Positions 49,001 through 60,173 are shown, counted from the first letter of the stretch. The stretch: 64,000 nt of DNA from Sipunculus nudus (GCA_026874595.1 CM049317.1:77443891-77507890); one strand, 5' to 3'. The notes: generated from the sequence alone by a model not told the origin. Translations and numbers: made by a program.

Positions 49001-52000
49001 ATTTCTACTTGTTGTTGTGGGTCCTCATCAAAATATCAGGATTAAGCGCTCATATTAGAAATGTGATAATGGATATACATGTATTATGTGTAGGTTACTG
49101 CATGGTTAGATTGTGAATGGAAACCTTGAGAAAATCACAAAATATTAACCTTGGGAACATGAAGCAACCATAGTATGATGAGGTTTGCTAACCAAGCACT
49201 ATGAGGTTTGTCAGGAGCGTAAACAGACATATGCCAGGGCTGCTGGTAACAAGCATTGTCAGTAATAGATATTTAATCACTTTTAAATGAACCAGTGTCC
49301 CAGTATCATGACAGGTTTTACCTTTAGTGCATTGATCCCAAACTGTGACTTGGTTTGTTTGAATACACATTTTGCATGCTCTGTTTGGGCCTTAGCAAGT
49401 AATGTGTATAAATGGGAATAGTTCTGCTCATGCAAGTGGTATTTGCGTTCTCTGTCCAAATGAATTTTCATGCTCGATGGAAGCATTTTCATATACAATA
49501 CAGCCCTGCATGTCTTTATACTAATAACTTTCAGATATACAGTGGAACCCCCGCTCGCGACCACCCCACAATTGCGACCACCCCACAATTACGACCATTT
49601 TGCTTGGTCCCAAATTATTTTAGTTTATTTATGTTTAAAAATGACTCAAAATTACGACCACCCCTGAATTCAGAATTACGACCAGATTTCCTGGCCCCAG
49701 AGCTAATGTGACCCCGCTACTGCGACCACCGCCGAGTAGTACTGAAACCACATTTGTCACGAGTCAGTGGCTGAGTCGTGTCACAGGCGCCTTAACGAAA
49801 GATCAAAGAGGGTAACAAGGTTTCTTAACCCGAGTGTTAATCTGGTCCCGCATATCTTCCCGACTCGGTGTCTTCGCTGAGACTCCTTGAGGTGTAGGTT
49901 ATAGATCAAAGAGGGTAACCATCGACCTGATTACTTAACGAGCCGGTCTGACCTGGGGTCAGATGCTAATTGCCCCTTACAGCTACCCTAAGTGTGGGGT
50001 TGCGGGATTAATATTTCAACTCATCTTATATTGTTCGATCCTCATTGGTAAAATAAACGACCTAGTTAATCCTAAATGTGTTCATACCTTACTGACACTG
50101 AGTATTGAGCAGTCAGTAAAATGTATAAATAAAGCTTGCATGGGGGGAAAATCCCTCACATTAACTTGCCTTTTCTGATAGATCGTTTCTCTACTGGTTA
50201 AGTTTGCATTTAAATTGCTTGCTGTTAGGCAACCATGCCTCTGAAAGAGCTCTCCTTGAAGGATAAAGTGGCGTTAATCAAGGCGGCAACACCACGCGTA
50301 GTCAGCACCAAATGGCTCAGCAGTTTAGCGTCGGGAAAAACCCAAGTGCTCGCAATATATACTCAAGCGGAAGGCTAAATATATGACAGCCATGTATTAT
50401 GTTCAATATGCATTCAGTAGGTTGTAATCGTATTGCCTTAGTGTTATTATTTGTTAATCATCAGTCACTACGTATGTGTACATGTATATTAATTTTTATC
50501 ATGAAAAAATATGTTCAGCTACACACACACACAAAAAAAAAAACATTCATAATAAGGGTCCTCCGCTAAGTAAAATATTTTGTTTTAATTCACATTAAAG
50601 ATATGCAATAAATAAACTCTGATACACATTAAATATCAGCATGTTATATGCGACCACGGTAATAGTTTCACAAATACGACCACCCCCAAATTACGACCAC
50701 TTTGCTCAGTCCCCAGGGTGGTCGTAATTGTGGGGTTCCACTGTACTTTAAATGCTTGGTCATTTGCTTTGTTGTTCACGTGTTTCAGGGACATACCAGA
50801 TGTGTTTAGGCTGATGGCTGTCAGTACTCAAAAGATTGTGTATATTGGTATGGGCTTTCAGCAGGGCTTATGAATTTCTTTGCACAGACATTGTGGACAA
50901 ATTTACACCATTGATGCTATAAAATAGAAAGATATTTGTTTGCATGGAAAAGTAGACATGTTGATAATTCCACCTGAAACATTCTTTGATATCTGAGTGG
51001 TCTTTTTGTGATGGTTGCTATGATGAGCTGATTTGTAATTTGTGAAATTTTATTAAATTATTCCTGGCTTTTCATTACACAACATCCCTGACTCCATATA
51101 CAGCACTCAGTACATGTCCAAGGAAGACAACAGGACTCAAAGCTCCCGGTCAGGATTTTGAATTTCAGCTAGAAGTGGTGCAGTTTTCACATTTGGCCCC
51201 ACTCAGGGTGAGCGCTCTGCATTTTTAATGGGAAAGCTTTGCCATACAGCCATGTGTCATTCACAAACTAGTGCATCTCTCAGTGGTTCCTTGTTTTTAT
51301 GACCCAGCAAAGTGGGTGAATACACATCCAGGAACTGCAGCTGTGGTAGTTGCTGGAACAGGTTCACACCAGAAATAAGATAAGTGGTAGCATGTGCTAC
51401 AGCCCTGTCAAGTTACGCTAGCATTTGACAAATAGAGCAGGTTCCCCCCCCGCCTTTTAAAAATATTCATTGACATATAGAATTAAGGTACATCTTTTGA
51501 AAATTTTGAGTCAAGAAGATGTGAAACTAATGCAGTCTGTTCAGCCTGACTCTGTTTATGTTGATTCTCAACACCTAGAGCTATTCCTTGTTGCTCATGT
51601 AAAGTTCAAAACCTTTAAAATTACAATAAGCATCATGCTGCGGTGTCACATAGGTCTGAAGTATTAAGGCATGATCATATTGTTGACTTGGCCACTGCTA
51701 TACAAAAAAAATAAAATAATGGAAAATGCAAAGTGAGCAAAACTCAGATTTGAAAGTTTACTTGATTCAGGCTGACATTAGTGCTTCTTGTTCAGATTGT
51801 ATTGGATGTTTTTGCCATATTGGTTTTCAAAATTATGTTTATGTATTTGTAGAATTAACTCAGGAGTTCCTCAACATTCTGGAGAAATGTCCCAGCAAGT
51901 TGAAAAAGAAAATCATGACATGGAAGGTAGGGCATGGTGTGGATTTTACAAATAATAACAGATTGGGTTGGCATGATAAATCAGTATGTTGAAGGATGTC

Positions 52001-54240
52001 AGAGGCTATGATTGTTGATGGCTCTGACCAAAATCAGTATAAAAATATATACGGTAATGAATTTTTACATCGAATCAAACAGGTTTTAGTTTATTTTTTT
52101 ATTTGTGTTGCATGGCCAACACCAGATTTTCAGTCTAATTATTTCTGAGTAAGTACAATTAACACATGCAACTTTTTTGTTAGCTCTAGTCCTTCACCAG
52201 GACACTGATTATGATTTGGGAACTGTGGCAACAATGGCAGGTGTATTTATTTAAATAAATTAACCATCTCACCTTTCCGAATAATATTGATATTTTAGTC
52301 ATAATCCTGCACTGCTCATTGATATTATCATTTTCAGCAATAAACTGCTTTAATTATTATGTTAATAGTTAAAAAAATCATGATAGATAAATGATATCCA
52401 TTACCCAAATAGACAGCCCCATTAACAGAAAGGTCATTTGAGCATCTCTTGGTTCCAGAAAGCAATTTTGAATAGACATTTGTCTTGAACCTCATTGGTA
52501 TTCTTTCATATTAAATTCAGATTGATATTTGCTAATGCACACTAATGATAAAAATGTATTTAAGAAATCAGTGACATTTAAAATTGTTTATTTATGTTTA
52601 ATTTTATATTAATGTTCTTCAGTAATACTTTGAGACTTCAGAACCATTACTCTTTATTATTAATGTGATTTGGAATCCTACATAAATATGTATTTCAGAA
52701 AAGTCTTTAGTGATATTGTGTGATACAGATATTTCCTAGAAAACATTTTATCAAGGGAAGGTTTGAATTTAGATCTGTCAGTGATTGTGACCCACTCACT
52801 TTAAACATGTAGCTTTCCATTCAGACTCTTGAAGAAGCAGTGAGGCAATAGCCAGTCTTTGTTTCTTCTTTAAATATTCAACTGTTCCATAAAATTGTCT
52901 TCATTAAGAAAATGTGTGAAATTTCATAAAAATTATTTGTATTAACAAGCTGATGGAGAGTTATGATTGACTGTTATGATTGACAGTTTCTTTTTATTTT
53001 CCAGTCTGGACGAGGAGAGGGGATGGAGGACCCTGTTATTACCCGAAGAATCAAGTCGGACCCTTCAGCCAAAGAGGCCTCAGGACTCCACAAGTCATCC
53101 TCCGTACCTGCCTTCAAGTCTGACACTAAGTCAGTGGCTGCATCACACCCGAGTGGTATGCGTGAACCCATATTATCTACACTAGAAAAGGCCAGTATGC
53201 TGGGAAGCGTTGGCAGTCGCTCCAGCACGCCAACACAGGCCCCCAGTCAACCTACAGACACTACCGATGCTGGTGTTAAAAGGCCTCGTGAGACTGCCAT
53301 CTCACACCGCCAGTATTTAGAACGTAAAGAACGAGAAAGGCAGCAAGCAGCAATGGCCAAACAGACTGCCAGTCATCGGACTGAACAGCACAGAGCAGAG
53401 GCATATCATAGTTCAGCTCCACAAGACCAATTAGCAGGGAGCCCAGCGCTGGGCCGGAACACTAAAGGCTCTGACAAACTTCATCCAGAACAAAGTTCAA
53501 AGCACAAAGTTAGCTCAGCCGATCTGGCCAAGCTTCAGTACCTCAGTGAACATGTTCAAAAAGACCGGCAAAAAGAATCATTACAGGCGGCAGAGGCAAC
53601 AGGTCAACACAGACCTGACCCGTCAGGTCAACACAGGTCTGACCCGTCAGGCCATCACAGGTCTGAAGAGCGAAGCAAATCAAAACACCATCATCACCAT
53701 CACAGGTCCCATCGTCATGGCGACCGTGATGGGTCATCCCAGCCAAGTGAGCGTTCTCATCGAGAACGACATTCATCCAGGGACCGAAACCGACATTCCT
53801 CATCACATGCAACAGGAGCTTCACTTCCTCCTGGTGACCATTCTCGAAAGAGACCATACAGTCCAATGAACTCGCAAGGCTCCGGAGATAGGGAGCCCAT
53901 CCCGCCTCTCAAACTCCCTCGCGGTATCATGTCCCAAAGCAGCGGGCACCAAGAACAATCACGTAGCAAAGTACCCAGTCTCAAGATTAAGTTGCCTAAA
54001 CCCAAAGACGCTGAGCATTGTGGCCCTCACAACGGGGGCGCGACGTCCACTGCTAATCACACAACTCATTCTCCTCATCTCGGTAACGCTGTCCAACCAG
54101 CAACAAGAGAGAACCTCCACCAGGTTCAGCGACAGTTGAGTCAGCTGATCGAGCAGCGACAACAGAAACTGAATCTTGCTCAGCCCCCGCTGCCGTCGTC
54201 AGCGCCCCCACCCCTGCCCCCTCCGCCCCCACCGGAGTAG
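33878..54240 (+). CDS. CCNT1: Cyclin T (P-TEFb cyclin subunit), 10 coding exons, 668 aa
   Basis: Joining 33878-34029, 37550-37631, 38569-38697, 39456-39516, 40124-40186, 40903-40948, 42370-42460, 43263-43335, 51853-51926 and 53005-54240 gives 669 codons including TAG, all introns GT-AG. Cyclin T activates CDK9 in the nucleus; the kinase phosphorylates RNA polymerase II CTD and pausing factors to release elongation. The double cyclin box fills aa 1-257: [95 protein letters not shown] and [19 protein letters not shown] align with human cyclin T1. The last exon carries a basic charged helix ([15 protein letters not shown], about aa 358-372), QHRxDPSG repeats, a histidine run near aa 485 and a proline-rich C-terminus, as in vertebrate CCNT1/2. 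An in-frame TAA immediately precedes the ATG. CCNT1 versus CCNT2 cannot be separated in an invertebrate. Confidence 0.95.
34030..37549. other. Cyclin T intron 1, no embedded gene seen
   Basis: 3.5 kb of AT-rich sequence. No recognised exon, repeat array or transposon end was found. Confidence 0.5.
37550..37631 (+). CDS. CCNT1: Cyclin T exon 2
   Basis: Acceptor ACAACACTCAG, donor AAT|GTAAGT. It encodes [20 protein letters not shown] and FSKFPRN, matching human INTAIVYMHRFYM. The codon split with exon 1 restores Val. Confidence 0.95.
38569..38697 (+). CDS. CCNT1: Cyclin T exon 3
   Basis: Acceptor ATATTTCCAG, donor GAG|GTAAGT. It encodes [20 protein letters not shown], the most conserved cyclin-box segment. 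Its last about 48 bp and the donor are tandemly repeated downstream. Confidence 0.96.
38649..38880 (+). repeat. Tandem repeat of the cyclin T exon 3 donor, 4 units
   Basis: The 3' end of exon 3 with its splice donor is repeated with a period of about 58 bp. Each unit has CACATGTGTACGAGCA-like, GTCAGCCTCTCGATGTCCAG-like and AGTGAGGTAA-like text. The true donor is at 38698. Intact decoy donors follow at 38756 and 38869, while the third unit has GAGGAAAG, destroying its GT. Confidence 0.88.
39456..39516 (+). CDS. CCNT1: Cyclin T exon 4
   Basis: Acceptor TTTTACAG, donor TTAG|GTAAGT. It encodes [20 protein letters not shown]. Confidence 0.94.
39517..39600 (+). repeat. 24-bp tandem repeat starting at the cyclin T exon 4 donor
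   Basis: AGTTCAAAGGTCA occurs at 39520-39532, 39544-39556 and 39568-39580, with a decayed fourth unit. The first copy overlaps the donor GTAAGT itself; later units carry CCAGTAAAGT. The 13-mer is a DR1 nuclear-receptor site pattern (AGGTCA-like halves, spacer 1). Confidence 0.88.
40060..40123 (+). repeat. Duplicated segment just before the cyclin T exon 5 acceptor
   Basis: TTCAGTGAGGTAAACA followed by TGTACTCT occurs twice, and the second copy runs into the real acceptor TTCTTTCAG. Each copy holds a TTTCAG or CTTCAG decoy acceptor and a GAGGTAAAC decoy donor. Confidence 0.75.
40124..40186 (+). CDS. CCNT1: Cyclin T exon 5
   Basis: Acceptor CTTCTTTCAG, donor CATG|GTGGGT. It encodes [20 protein letters not shown], nearly identical to vertebrate cyclin T. 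Confidence 0.95.
40903..40948 (+). CDS. CCNT1: Cyclin T exon 6 (46 bp)
   Basis: Acceptor AAATAAACAG, donor ACAG|GTAAGA. It encodes [15 protein letters not shown], start of the second cyclin repeat. The acceptor at 40902 is chosen over one at 40907 because it restores the Ala codon and frame. Confidence 0.93.
42370..42460 (+). CDS. CCNT1: Cyclin T exon 7
   Basis: Acceptor CCATTACAG, donor GAG|GTAGGT. It encodes [20 protein letters not shown] then [10 protein letters not shown]. Confidence 0.95.
43263..43335 (+). CDS. CCNT1: Cyclin T exon 8
   Basis: Acceptor TTTTCCAG, donor GAAG|GTGAGA. It encodes [20 protein letters not shown] then ELLE, matching human [20 protein letters not shown]. Confidence 0.94.
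44489..44573 (+). repeat. Fragment of a second repeat family, abutting copy B
   Basis: CCCCATTCCGCGGATGCGGG forms a GC-rich hairpin and is followed by a GTCTGTCTGTCTGTT tract, a start typical of bivalve interspersed repeats as I recall them. It is cut off directly at the copy B hairpin. Confidence 0.5.
44574..47155 (+). mobile_element. Interspersed element, copy B, about 2.6 kb, longest copy here
   Basis: The left end is the hairpin AGCTCAG...CTGAGCT (about 44576-44604, loop ATA) followed by CCGTCCGTCCGTAG. Two related modules follow (about 44640-45360 and 45360-45960), then an AT-rich part and the right end ACCCATAGGTCCCTTG. From 45060 on it is the reverse complement of copy A at 20.3-22.5 kb. 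No open frame of transposase size is present. It sits within cyclin T intron 8. Confidence 0.82.
47459..48736 (+). repeat. 47-bp minisatellite, about 27 units, in cyclin T intron 8
   Basis: Each unit reads TTCATGAGGGTCTCTGACAG then ACGACTTGATCTCTTGTTGG then a CTTTTTG-like joint. Variants (GATATCTTGTAGG, GGTCTCGACAG) are scattered. A 153-bp block at 47584-47736 recurs without visible difference at 48192-48344, showing a higher-order duplication. There is no direct spacer structure, so it is not a CRISPR array. Confidence 0.95.
49540..50743. mobile_element. pogo/Tigger-like element, 1204 bp, TA target duplication
   Basis: The ends are CAGTGGAACCCC and GGGGTTCCACTG, flanked on both sides by TA (49538-49539 and 50744-50745). 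Subterminal ATTACGACCACC-type words occur several times at each end in inverted orientation. These ends are those of the pogo/Tigger group of Tc1/mariner elements. The interior retains only a short N-terminal DNA-binding frame (50235-50378), so it is a deletion derivative. Confidence 0.88.
50235..50378 (+). pseudogene. Truncated pogo transposase N-terminus (CENP-B/psq-type HTH)
   Basis: 47 codons: [20 protein letters not shown], then a [18 protein letters not shown] segment, then TAA. The [10 protein letters not shown] and GKTQV parts fit the helix-turn-helix that opens pogo/Tigger and CENP-B proteins and binds the element ends. The DDE nuclease part is absent. It could in principle yield a short DNA-binding peptide. 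Confidence 0.6.
51853..51926 (+). CDS. CCNT1: Cyclin T exon 9
   Basis: Acceptor TATTTGTAG, donor AAG|GTAGGG. It encodes [20 protein letters not shown] then IMTWK, the last cyclin-box helix. It follows the 8.5-kb repeat-filled intron 8. Confidence 0.94.
53005..54240 (+). CDS. CCNT1: Cyclin T exon 10, C-terminal low-complexity half
   Basis: Acceptor TTATTTTCCAG; 411 codons then TAG. It is rich in Ser, His, Arg, Pro and Gln, with a basic His-rich stretch around 53650-53760 and a [10 protein letters not shown] end. In vertebrate cyclin T1 the histidine-rich region helps bind the polymerase CTD and form condensates; the same role is inferred here. A 107-codon frame in another phase at 53546-53869 is a shadow. 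Confidence 0.93.
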   Translation, partial: SGRGEGMEDPVITRRIKSDPSAKEASGLHKSSSVPAFKSDTKSVAASHPSGMREPILSTLEKASMLGSVGSRSSTPTQAPSQPTDTTDAGVKRPRETAISHRQYLERKERERQQAAMAKQTASHRTEQHRAEAYHSSAPQDQLAGSPALGRNTKGSDKLHPEQSSKHKVSSADLAKLQYLSEHVQKDRQKESLQAAEATGQHRPDPSGQHRSDPSGHHRSEERSKSKHHHHHHRSHRHGDRDGSSQPSERSHRERHSSRDRNRHSSSHATGASLPPGDHSRKRPYSPMNSQGSGDREPIPPLKLPRGIMSQSSGHQEQSRSKVPSLKIKLPKPKDAEHCGPHNGGATSTANHTTHSPHLGNAVQPATRENLHQVQRQLSQLIEQRQQKLNLAQPPLPSSAPPPLPPPPPPE

Positions 54241-54566
54241 TGCAGAAAGAGTCTGTACATCACCAAAAGTGTTTTTATAACCATTCACATTGTGTGAAGT
54301 TTTCGTTTGAGCCCTGTGACTATGTTTTTGCTACAGATAAAAGTGTCCTTGCACGTTGATGTATTAGAAATCAGCCATTTCACGATTGTTCCTGTGCATC
54401 AAATATAACAAGGTCACTGATGAGCTCTGATTTACTTAACATGTGATATATGGTAAGAAGTAACTTATATGTTTTTTGCTATCCAAACCTTTGTATATTT
54501 AACTTGATAGCTATTATATAAGAGTCAAAATGAATTCACTTTTTATTTCTTGGGAACTCCAAAGTG

Positions 54567-54572
54567 AATAAA
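54567..54572 (+). terminator. CCNT1: Candidate cyclin T polyadenylation signal (AATAAA)
   Basis: First canonical AATAAA after the stop, 327 nt downstream. Later signals exist (for example near 55685), so longer 3' UTRs are possible. Confidence 0.4.
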
Positions 54573-57500
54573 AAAATCCTTTCTTCAAGCCATGCTTGAC
54601 CTCTGAGGTTTGCATGTTTTGGCCAAGTTGCCATAATTGGAATTTCCTTTTTTTCTAACTCATTGACTGAAGTTTTATATCACATTTAAATTATTACCAA
54701 GTAAAACCCAAGGTGGTGAACCTTGTAAGTGTCAAGGTTTATCTGTTGATCTGTACAGCTATTAAAGGATTGGGCTTTACTGTAGCTGAAGGAGTGCGGC
54801 TAGAAGGGGGGGGGGGGGAGAAAGAATGACAGCTTAACATAACTATGCCATTTAATAGAGAGGACCTTATGTTTACAGAAGTCACAGTTATAAACTAGCA
54901 TCCAAGGTTTTGTTGCTGGCAGCTTTACAGCATACAGTGGTGCCTTTTTACATATTGTTGAACACTTTGTTGTCTTATGAATCTGCCATGAGTTGTAAAT
55001 CCTTTTGAATGAACCACTGGTATTTGGTTCAGGGTTTAGCATTTATTTGCTTATCAAAGGAGAAAGGCATATGTATTTATAATTGGAGTGTCAAACATGC
55101 CACTATCAAGGGTTGGGATGTTAGTCAGAATCTCTATGATCTTCTGTTTTTCCTGCAACAATTTTTGTAGTGTTTTGCCTGTAATTATAAAATCCTTGAT
55201 GTTTTGATCTCTCTGTGACCGTGTCTTTTAGGAGGTGTGGACATTAAGAATAAGATATTGAAAGGCAGTGTACTGGTGCATCACAATCAATAAGACATGT
55301 AAATGTGAAACTTTTGGGCTCTTGACAGGGATATAAAATAACTCTCAAATATCATGATCAGCGAAAATGATATTGGCCTTCACAGAGAATACATTCTCTG
55401 ATAATGTGCGTGTAGTTTGTTCATTTTGTGTTATGAGCTAAGATTATGGTGTATGTAGTCGACACGAACGGTGATATCTCATATCAAGCAAATCAAAATT
55501 AATTCTCTGGATAACAGTAGATTATCTAATTTCACCATAAATAAACCTAGATTATAGAGAAGAGATATGCTTTAAAAAGTTTGTCTGATGTTAGATGTAC
55601 ATTTGAACAGAGTCTGTAACATTTATAAACACTCAGCATAAAGGCTAACATCCAGAAAGTTGAACACTCCATGTCAAGTCATAAATAAAGTGAATAGCCT
55701 TGCTAGTCACAAAGGCAGTGTTATGAAATCTCATTTTAATTTAATGATTTTTGGAATATTTCTAACCCCTGCATATTAAACCTGAAACCCAGAGGGCACA
55801 AAAAATATTTCATTATGATGGTATAATTACCTGCAGTATCATTCATTAGACAGTCCACCTATAGTCCAAGGAACTTATCAGAAGTTATTACAAATATATA
55901 TAGAAAAAAGTATAAATTATTGAAAATAATAGTTGACACTCTTGTTGAGACCAGATAATTGGTCCCACGAACTCTGTATGCCCATCCTCTTTTATTTGTG
56001 GTACCAAATCTTAGTGGAACAGAACAGATCAGTCAGATCTTATCGAAACTATTTACTATGTTAGCATGTAAAATAACCCAAGGCATCAGGTTGCACACTG
56101 CTGTATCTCAAAATTTGATGAAACTGTCTCGGCTTACACTGGTATTAGGCTTGATATAAATTTAGTGTAAAGAAAACTGTATTAAAGTCAGTTTTCTACT
56201 AACAGGTATCTGTCCATTCCATAACTTGTTGTCACACCACCTGAAAGGCATGTTGCCATCATGAATGGTCAGGATTGTCACCTGTTACCTGTAGAGCTCT
56301 GGATTGGCCAGGTTTGGCTTAATGAACAAACTCATCTTGTGTTTGGTGAAAGGGGATTGGAGTCAACCTTTTGGAAAATCATGCAATTCTTATCAGCTAC
56401 GTAACTTCAAACATTGATATTCACCAGTTCTGTCATTAAACAAAAGGATTTGTGGTTTTGATATTTGATGTCAGGAAAATGGCTTACAGGTATTGAATGA
56501 GCCAGTCTGATGGCTATTGGCTGTAGAATTCACATTACTTTAAGACTTCCAAGTGTAATGGATCAAAATTGCTCAAAAATACTTTAAAATTTTCTGTGTA
56601 TTTTCAGAGCCTTGTAATAAAGGCTTCATTACCACAGTTTGAGCCTAAAAGACATTTAAGATCTACATACATAAATGCCACTTGCAGATGTAAAATCAAC
56701 AGGGTTCCACACCCTAAAATATTCCTAGTAAACTTGAATGTACAAGTACCGAGGCAGACTTAGATAAAGGCAGTTCTGAGCACTACCACAATGGCAGGCT
56801 TTTTTTCTTAGGTTGGTTACACAAGAGGGAGTTTCAGGGTACAATTGTAAAACATTGTATCAGACTTATGTCACAAGCTTTGTGTTAAAGTTATATCTTA
56901 CTGGACAATTGAAAATCATAGAAACCTGTTGGAAAAGGTATGTTAAAAGTATGAGCTCATGAATATGAGGCTATAGTGTTATACAGGTGAAGGGATACAT
57001 CAAGATGCAGCCATCAGATCCTGCTGTGTTGATATGTCAGTTTTATTCATCCATAAAAAGCAGTGTCTGGCATTATAGTCTCAAAGTGGCATATATGATC
57101 TGTAATAAAAGACTGGTAAACCTACTGTAACAAGAGGATTTGGGTATGGTCATAAAAATGTTCTACTCTAAACTTTGCTGATACAAATCCCCTTGCAACC
57201 AAATTTTCAGCACTCCCAGTGTTGCTTCCTAACCTTTTATTGAACCCTGAAAGGTTTATATCTCCAAGTTTCTCAAAACGTCTCATGGGGCCAGCCATTT
57301 TGGAACTTGCTTAAACCTAGATGTCACATGTCGAAATTATGGCTGTACAGCTAATATTTCTAATAAAAAAGGAGAAAAAGACTTTGAATCTAGATGAGAA
57401 GACACCTCTGTATTGTATCGTCTGACACGTCATGAAACTTCACTCACAGTATGTAGCATATCAGGAGATAATGTGTCATTGTAGCGTTAACCTGAAGGTG

Positions 57501-58880
57501 TCATTGTCTTGTTAGAGGGATGGTTCTTTTTGTGGGATTCTTTGAAATTTCCTGTGTATAGCCTGAGTGCAAGGTAGTTGCTGCCAGTATCAGTTGTTTG
57601 CAGAAAATGATTCTTCATAGGACCAGTCTTCCTTTAAAAAATGCCATTTAACTGTAGAAAAAAAGAGACTTGTCTTGTGATAGGAGAGATCATATAATAC
57701 CAGTAAGAATAGGTTGTTTTGTATCAAGATATTGCTGCTAACAGAACCCAGAAGTTTACCTTTGCTGTTGCAGCAACCGATTCTCCTGTTTAACAGTACT
57801 GTAGTGTGCCAAGTAGTATTTCATTTTCAAATTACTATTTATATATATACCATTGGGTCATAGCTGTTCAGCTTATATCATTGTGTCGCTTTCAGGTGCT
57901 GCTTGAAAGCATGTACATTGGTATATCACAGTGTATCATACCGTTTCTTGACATTTGGGCATCACAAGCGCTACCTCTAGGTTTTAAGTGACATCCCTGA
58001 TTAGTGACAAGGGTGGCCGTCATGTTTGTTTGTGGCCACAGTACCAATGCTTTACGATATGTTATATATATATAACATAAAGGATGTAACAGTGTCAACC
58101 TATTCTCATTATAAGTATGCAGTATGGTTAGGGTGTTGGCACCGTTTTCACATGCTTACTTTATTGGTTAGTAATGTTAGTCTACAAAAAGGTGTGCCTA
58201 CTCATCAACAGCATACACTTATTTTTTTTATATATCTATAAAACCTCTCTCTCTATTAATATGGTAGTATTTGGTCTTGCTCTATGTATTGTTAAATATA
58301 TGGCTGTATGAAGTATGGCTCTATATATTATTACAAACATTACATGTGTATAGATCTTTGCAGGTGGTTTCACATAGACATTTTTTTGGGTGGGGTGGGA
58401 GTTACAAGATTGACAGGTTCATTTTACATTAGTCTCTAAATAGAAAAGAATCAACAGTGCATGTGTTCTTGCTCTCTAGTTTAATTCCTTAGACAAATGA
58501 TCGTGTTTCATGGAAAGAGAAACTTGATTTCATATATTTATGTTATTTTATATCATGTTCAAGTTTGTAGAGAGCAGATCAAGGGGTTGTCAGGGTTACT
58601 AAGAGTTACACCACCATTACATCTTCAAGTTGCCAAATCTTTTTTCTGGTCACATTATTGCTGGCCTATTTTCTATGTTAACAGAATTGTAGGTCATCTA
58701 TATGTAAAAGTGCAATATCTGCAGGAATAATAAAACTATTGAGAATATATTTGCCACATACATGAACATAGTTTTTGCTCATACACACACACACACACAC
58801 ACTGTTAATATTATCATATGAATAAAAAACCGCAGTCAGAAAAACTTTTGTACATAACCAGTATTAAAGAATTAATTTCT
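54573..58880. other. 3' flank of cyclin T, no gene recognised
   Basis: No splice-bounded conserved frame on either strand. A G-run lies at about 54807, a dinucleotide CA run at about 58783-58801. Part of this may be an extended cyclin T 3' UTR. Confidence 0.45.
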
Positions 58881-58886
58881 GTTATT

Positions 58887-59527
58887 GTGAGGGTCTACAC
58901 AGCCTGCATGTATGATTCTTACTATAATCCAGTGTGACGTCATCGTGAAAGTCTACACAGCCTCCATGTATGATTCGTACTATAATCCAATGTGACGTCA
59001 TTGTGAGGGTCTACACAGGCTCCATGTATGATTCTTATTATAATCCAGTGAGACGTCATTGTGAGGGTCTACACAGCCTGCATGTATGATTCTTACTGTA
59101 ATCCAATGTGACGTCATTGTGAGGGTTTACACAGGCTCCATGTATGATTCTTATTATAAACCAGTGTTATGTCATTTTGAGGGTCTACACAGCCTGCATG
59201 TATGATTCGTACTATAATCCAATGTGACGTCATTGTGAGGGTCTACACAGGCTCCATGTATGATTCTTATTATAATCCAGTGAGACGTCATTGTGAGGGT
59301 CTACACAGCCTGCATGTATGATTCTTACTGTAATCCAATGTGACGTCATTGTGAGGGTCTACACAGGCTCCATGTATGATTCTTATTATAAACCAGTGTT
59401 ATGTCATTTTGAGGGTCTGCACAGCCTGCATGTATGATTCTTATTATAATCCAATGTGACGTCATTGTGGGGGTTTACACAGCCTGTAAGTATGACTGTC
59501 ATTATAATCCAGTGTGACGTCATTGTG
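58887..59527 (+). repeat. 58-bp minisatellite, 11 units, carrying CRE palindromes
   Basis: Units read GTGAGGGTCTACACAGCCTG then CATGTATGATTCTTACTATA then ATCCAGTGTGACGTCATT. A perfect TGACGTCA occurs at 58935, 58993, 59109, 59225, 59341, 59457 and 59515; other units have AGACGTCA or TATGTCA. Unit types follow a repeating order, indicating a higher-order period of about four units. Confidence 0.93.
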
Positions 59528-59529
59528 TG

Positions 59530-60170
59530 TTGTAGTCTTGCTGTATGTCAGTAGTGGTCCTTCCATCATCAAAAATTAGAAAAAAAAGATGAAAAGTAAA
59601 ATGAACATACTTCAACACAAAAAAGGGGTGTTATTTAAAGTATCATGCTTGGCTTGGCCTTGCTGCTGGTCACATAACCCTTTGCTTAAAGAAAACAAAC
59701 CAGAAGCATTTGAGACCCATTTTTTGCGTGGCTGAACATTGGAATTTAGACATTTTTATATGTGACGTCATGTGTACAGTTAGTGGTTCATCCTACAGAG
59801 TTTTACCATTCTTGATTTTGTGGCATTTTTTGAAGACAGCTGTGTATAAGTGTGTCTACTGTTGTGCTCATTGTTATTAATCGTTCATGTACAGGATTCC
59901 CGTGCTGGCATTTTCATGGCTAAATATGTCTTGTGTATCTTTCCCTTGCACCAAGGGCAACCTTTCTGTGGTGACAATACATTATGAGGACTAACAGTGT
60001 TGTATAGACCGAACCGTGGAACAGAGGAAGGATCACTCAGGTAAACCTAGCCAGCTTTGCAGGATCCTCCCAGTTGTGGACACATACCAAATGCCTGAGT
60101 TTGTTCATGATAATTAAGCACAGATGCACGTAACTGCTCAAATGAGAGCTACTCTCTGTAGCCGGAAAAG
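59530..60170. other. No gene seen; one further CRE
   Basis: A lone TGACGTCA lies at 59763-59770. No exon was recognised. Confidence 0.45.
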
Positions 60171-60173
60171 ACC

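Noticed and set aside
53546-53869. Two 107-codon frames, one on each strand, in cyclin T exon 10
   Set aside because: Shadows of the long cyclin T frame in GC-richer, repetitive His/Ser codons.
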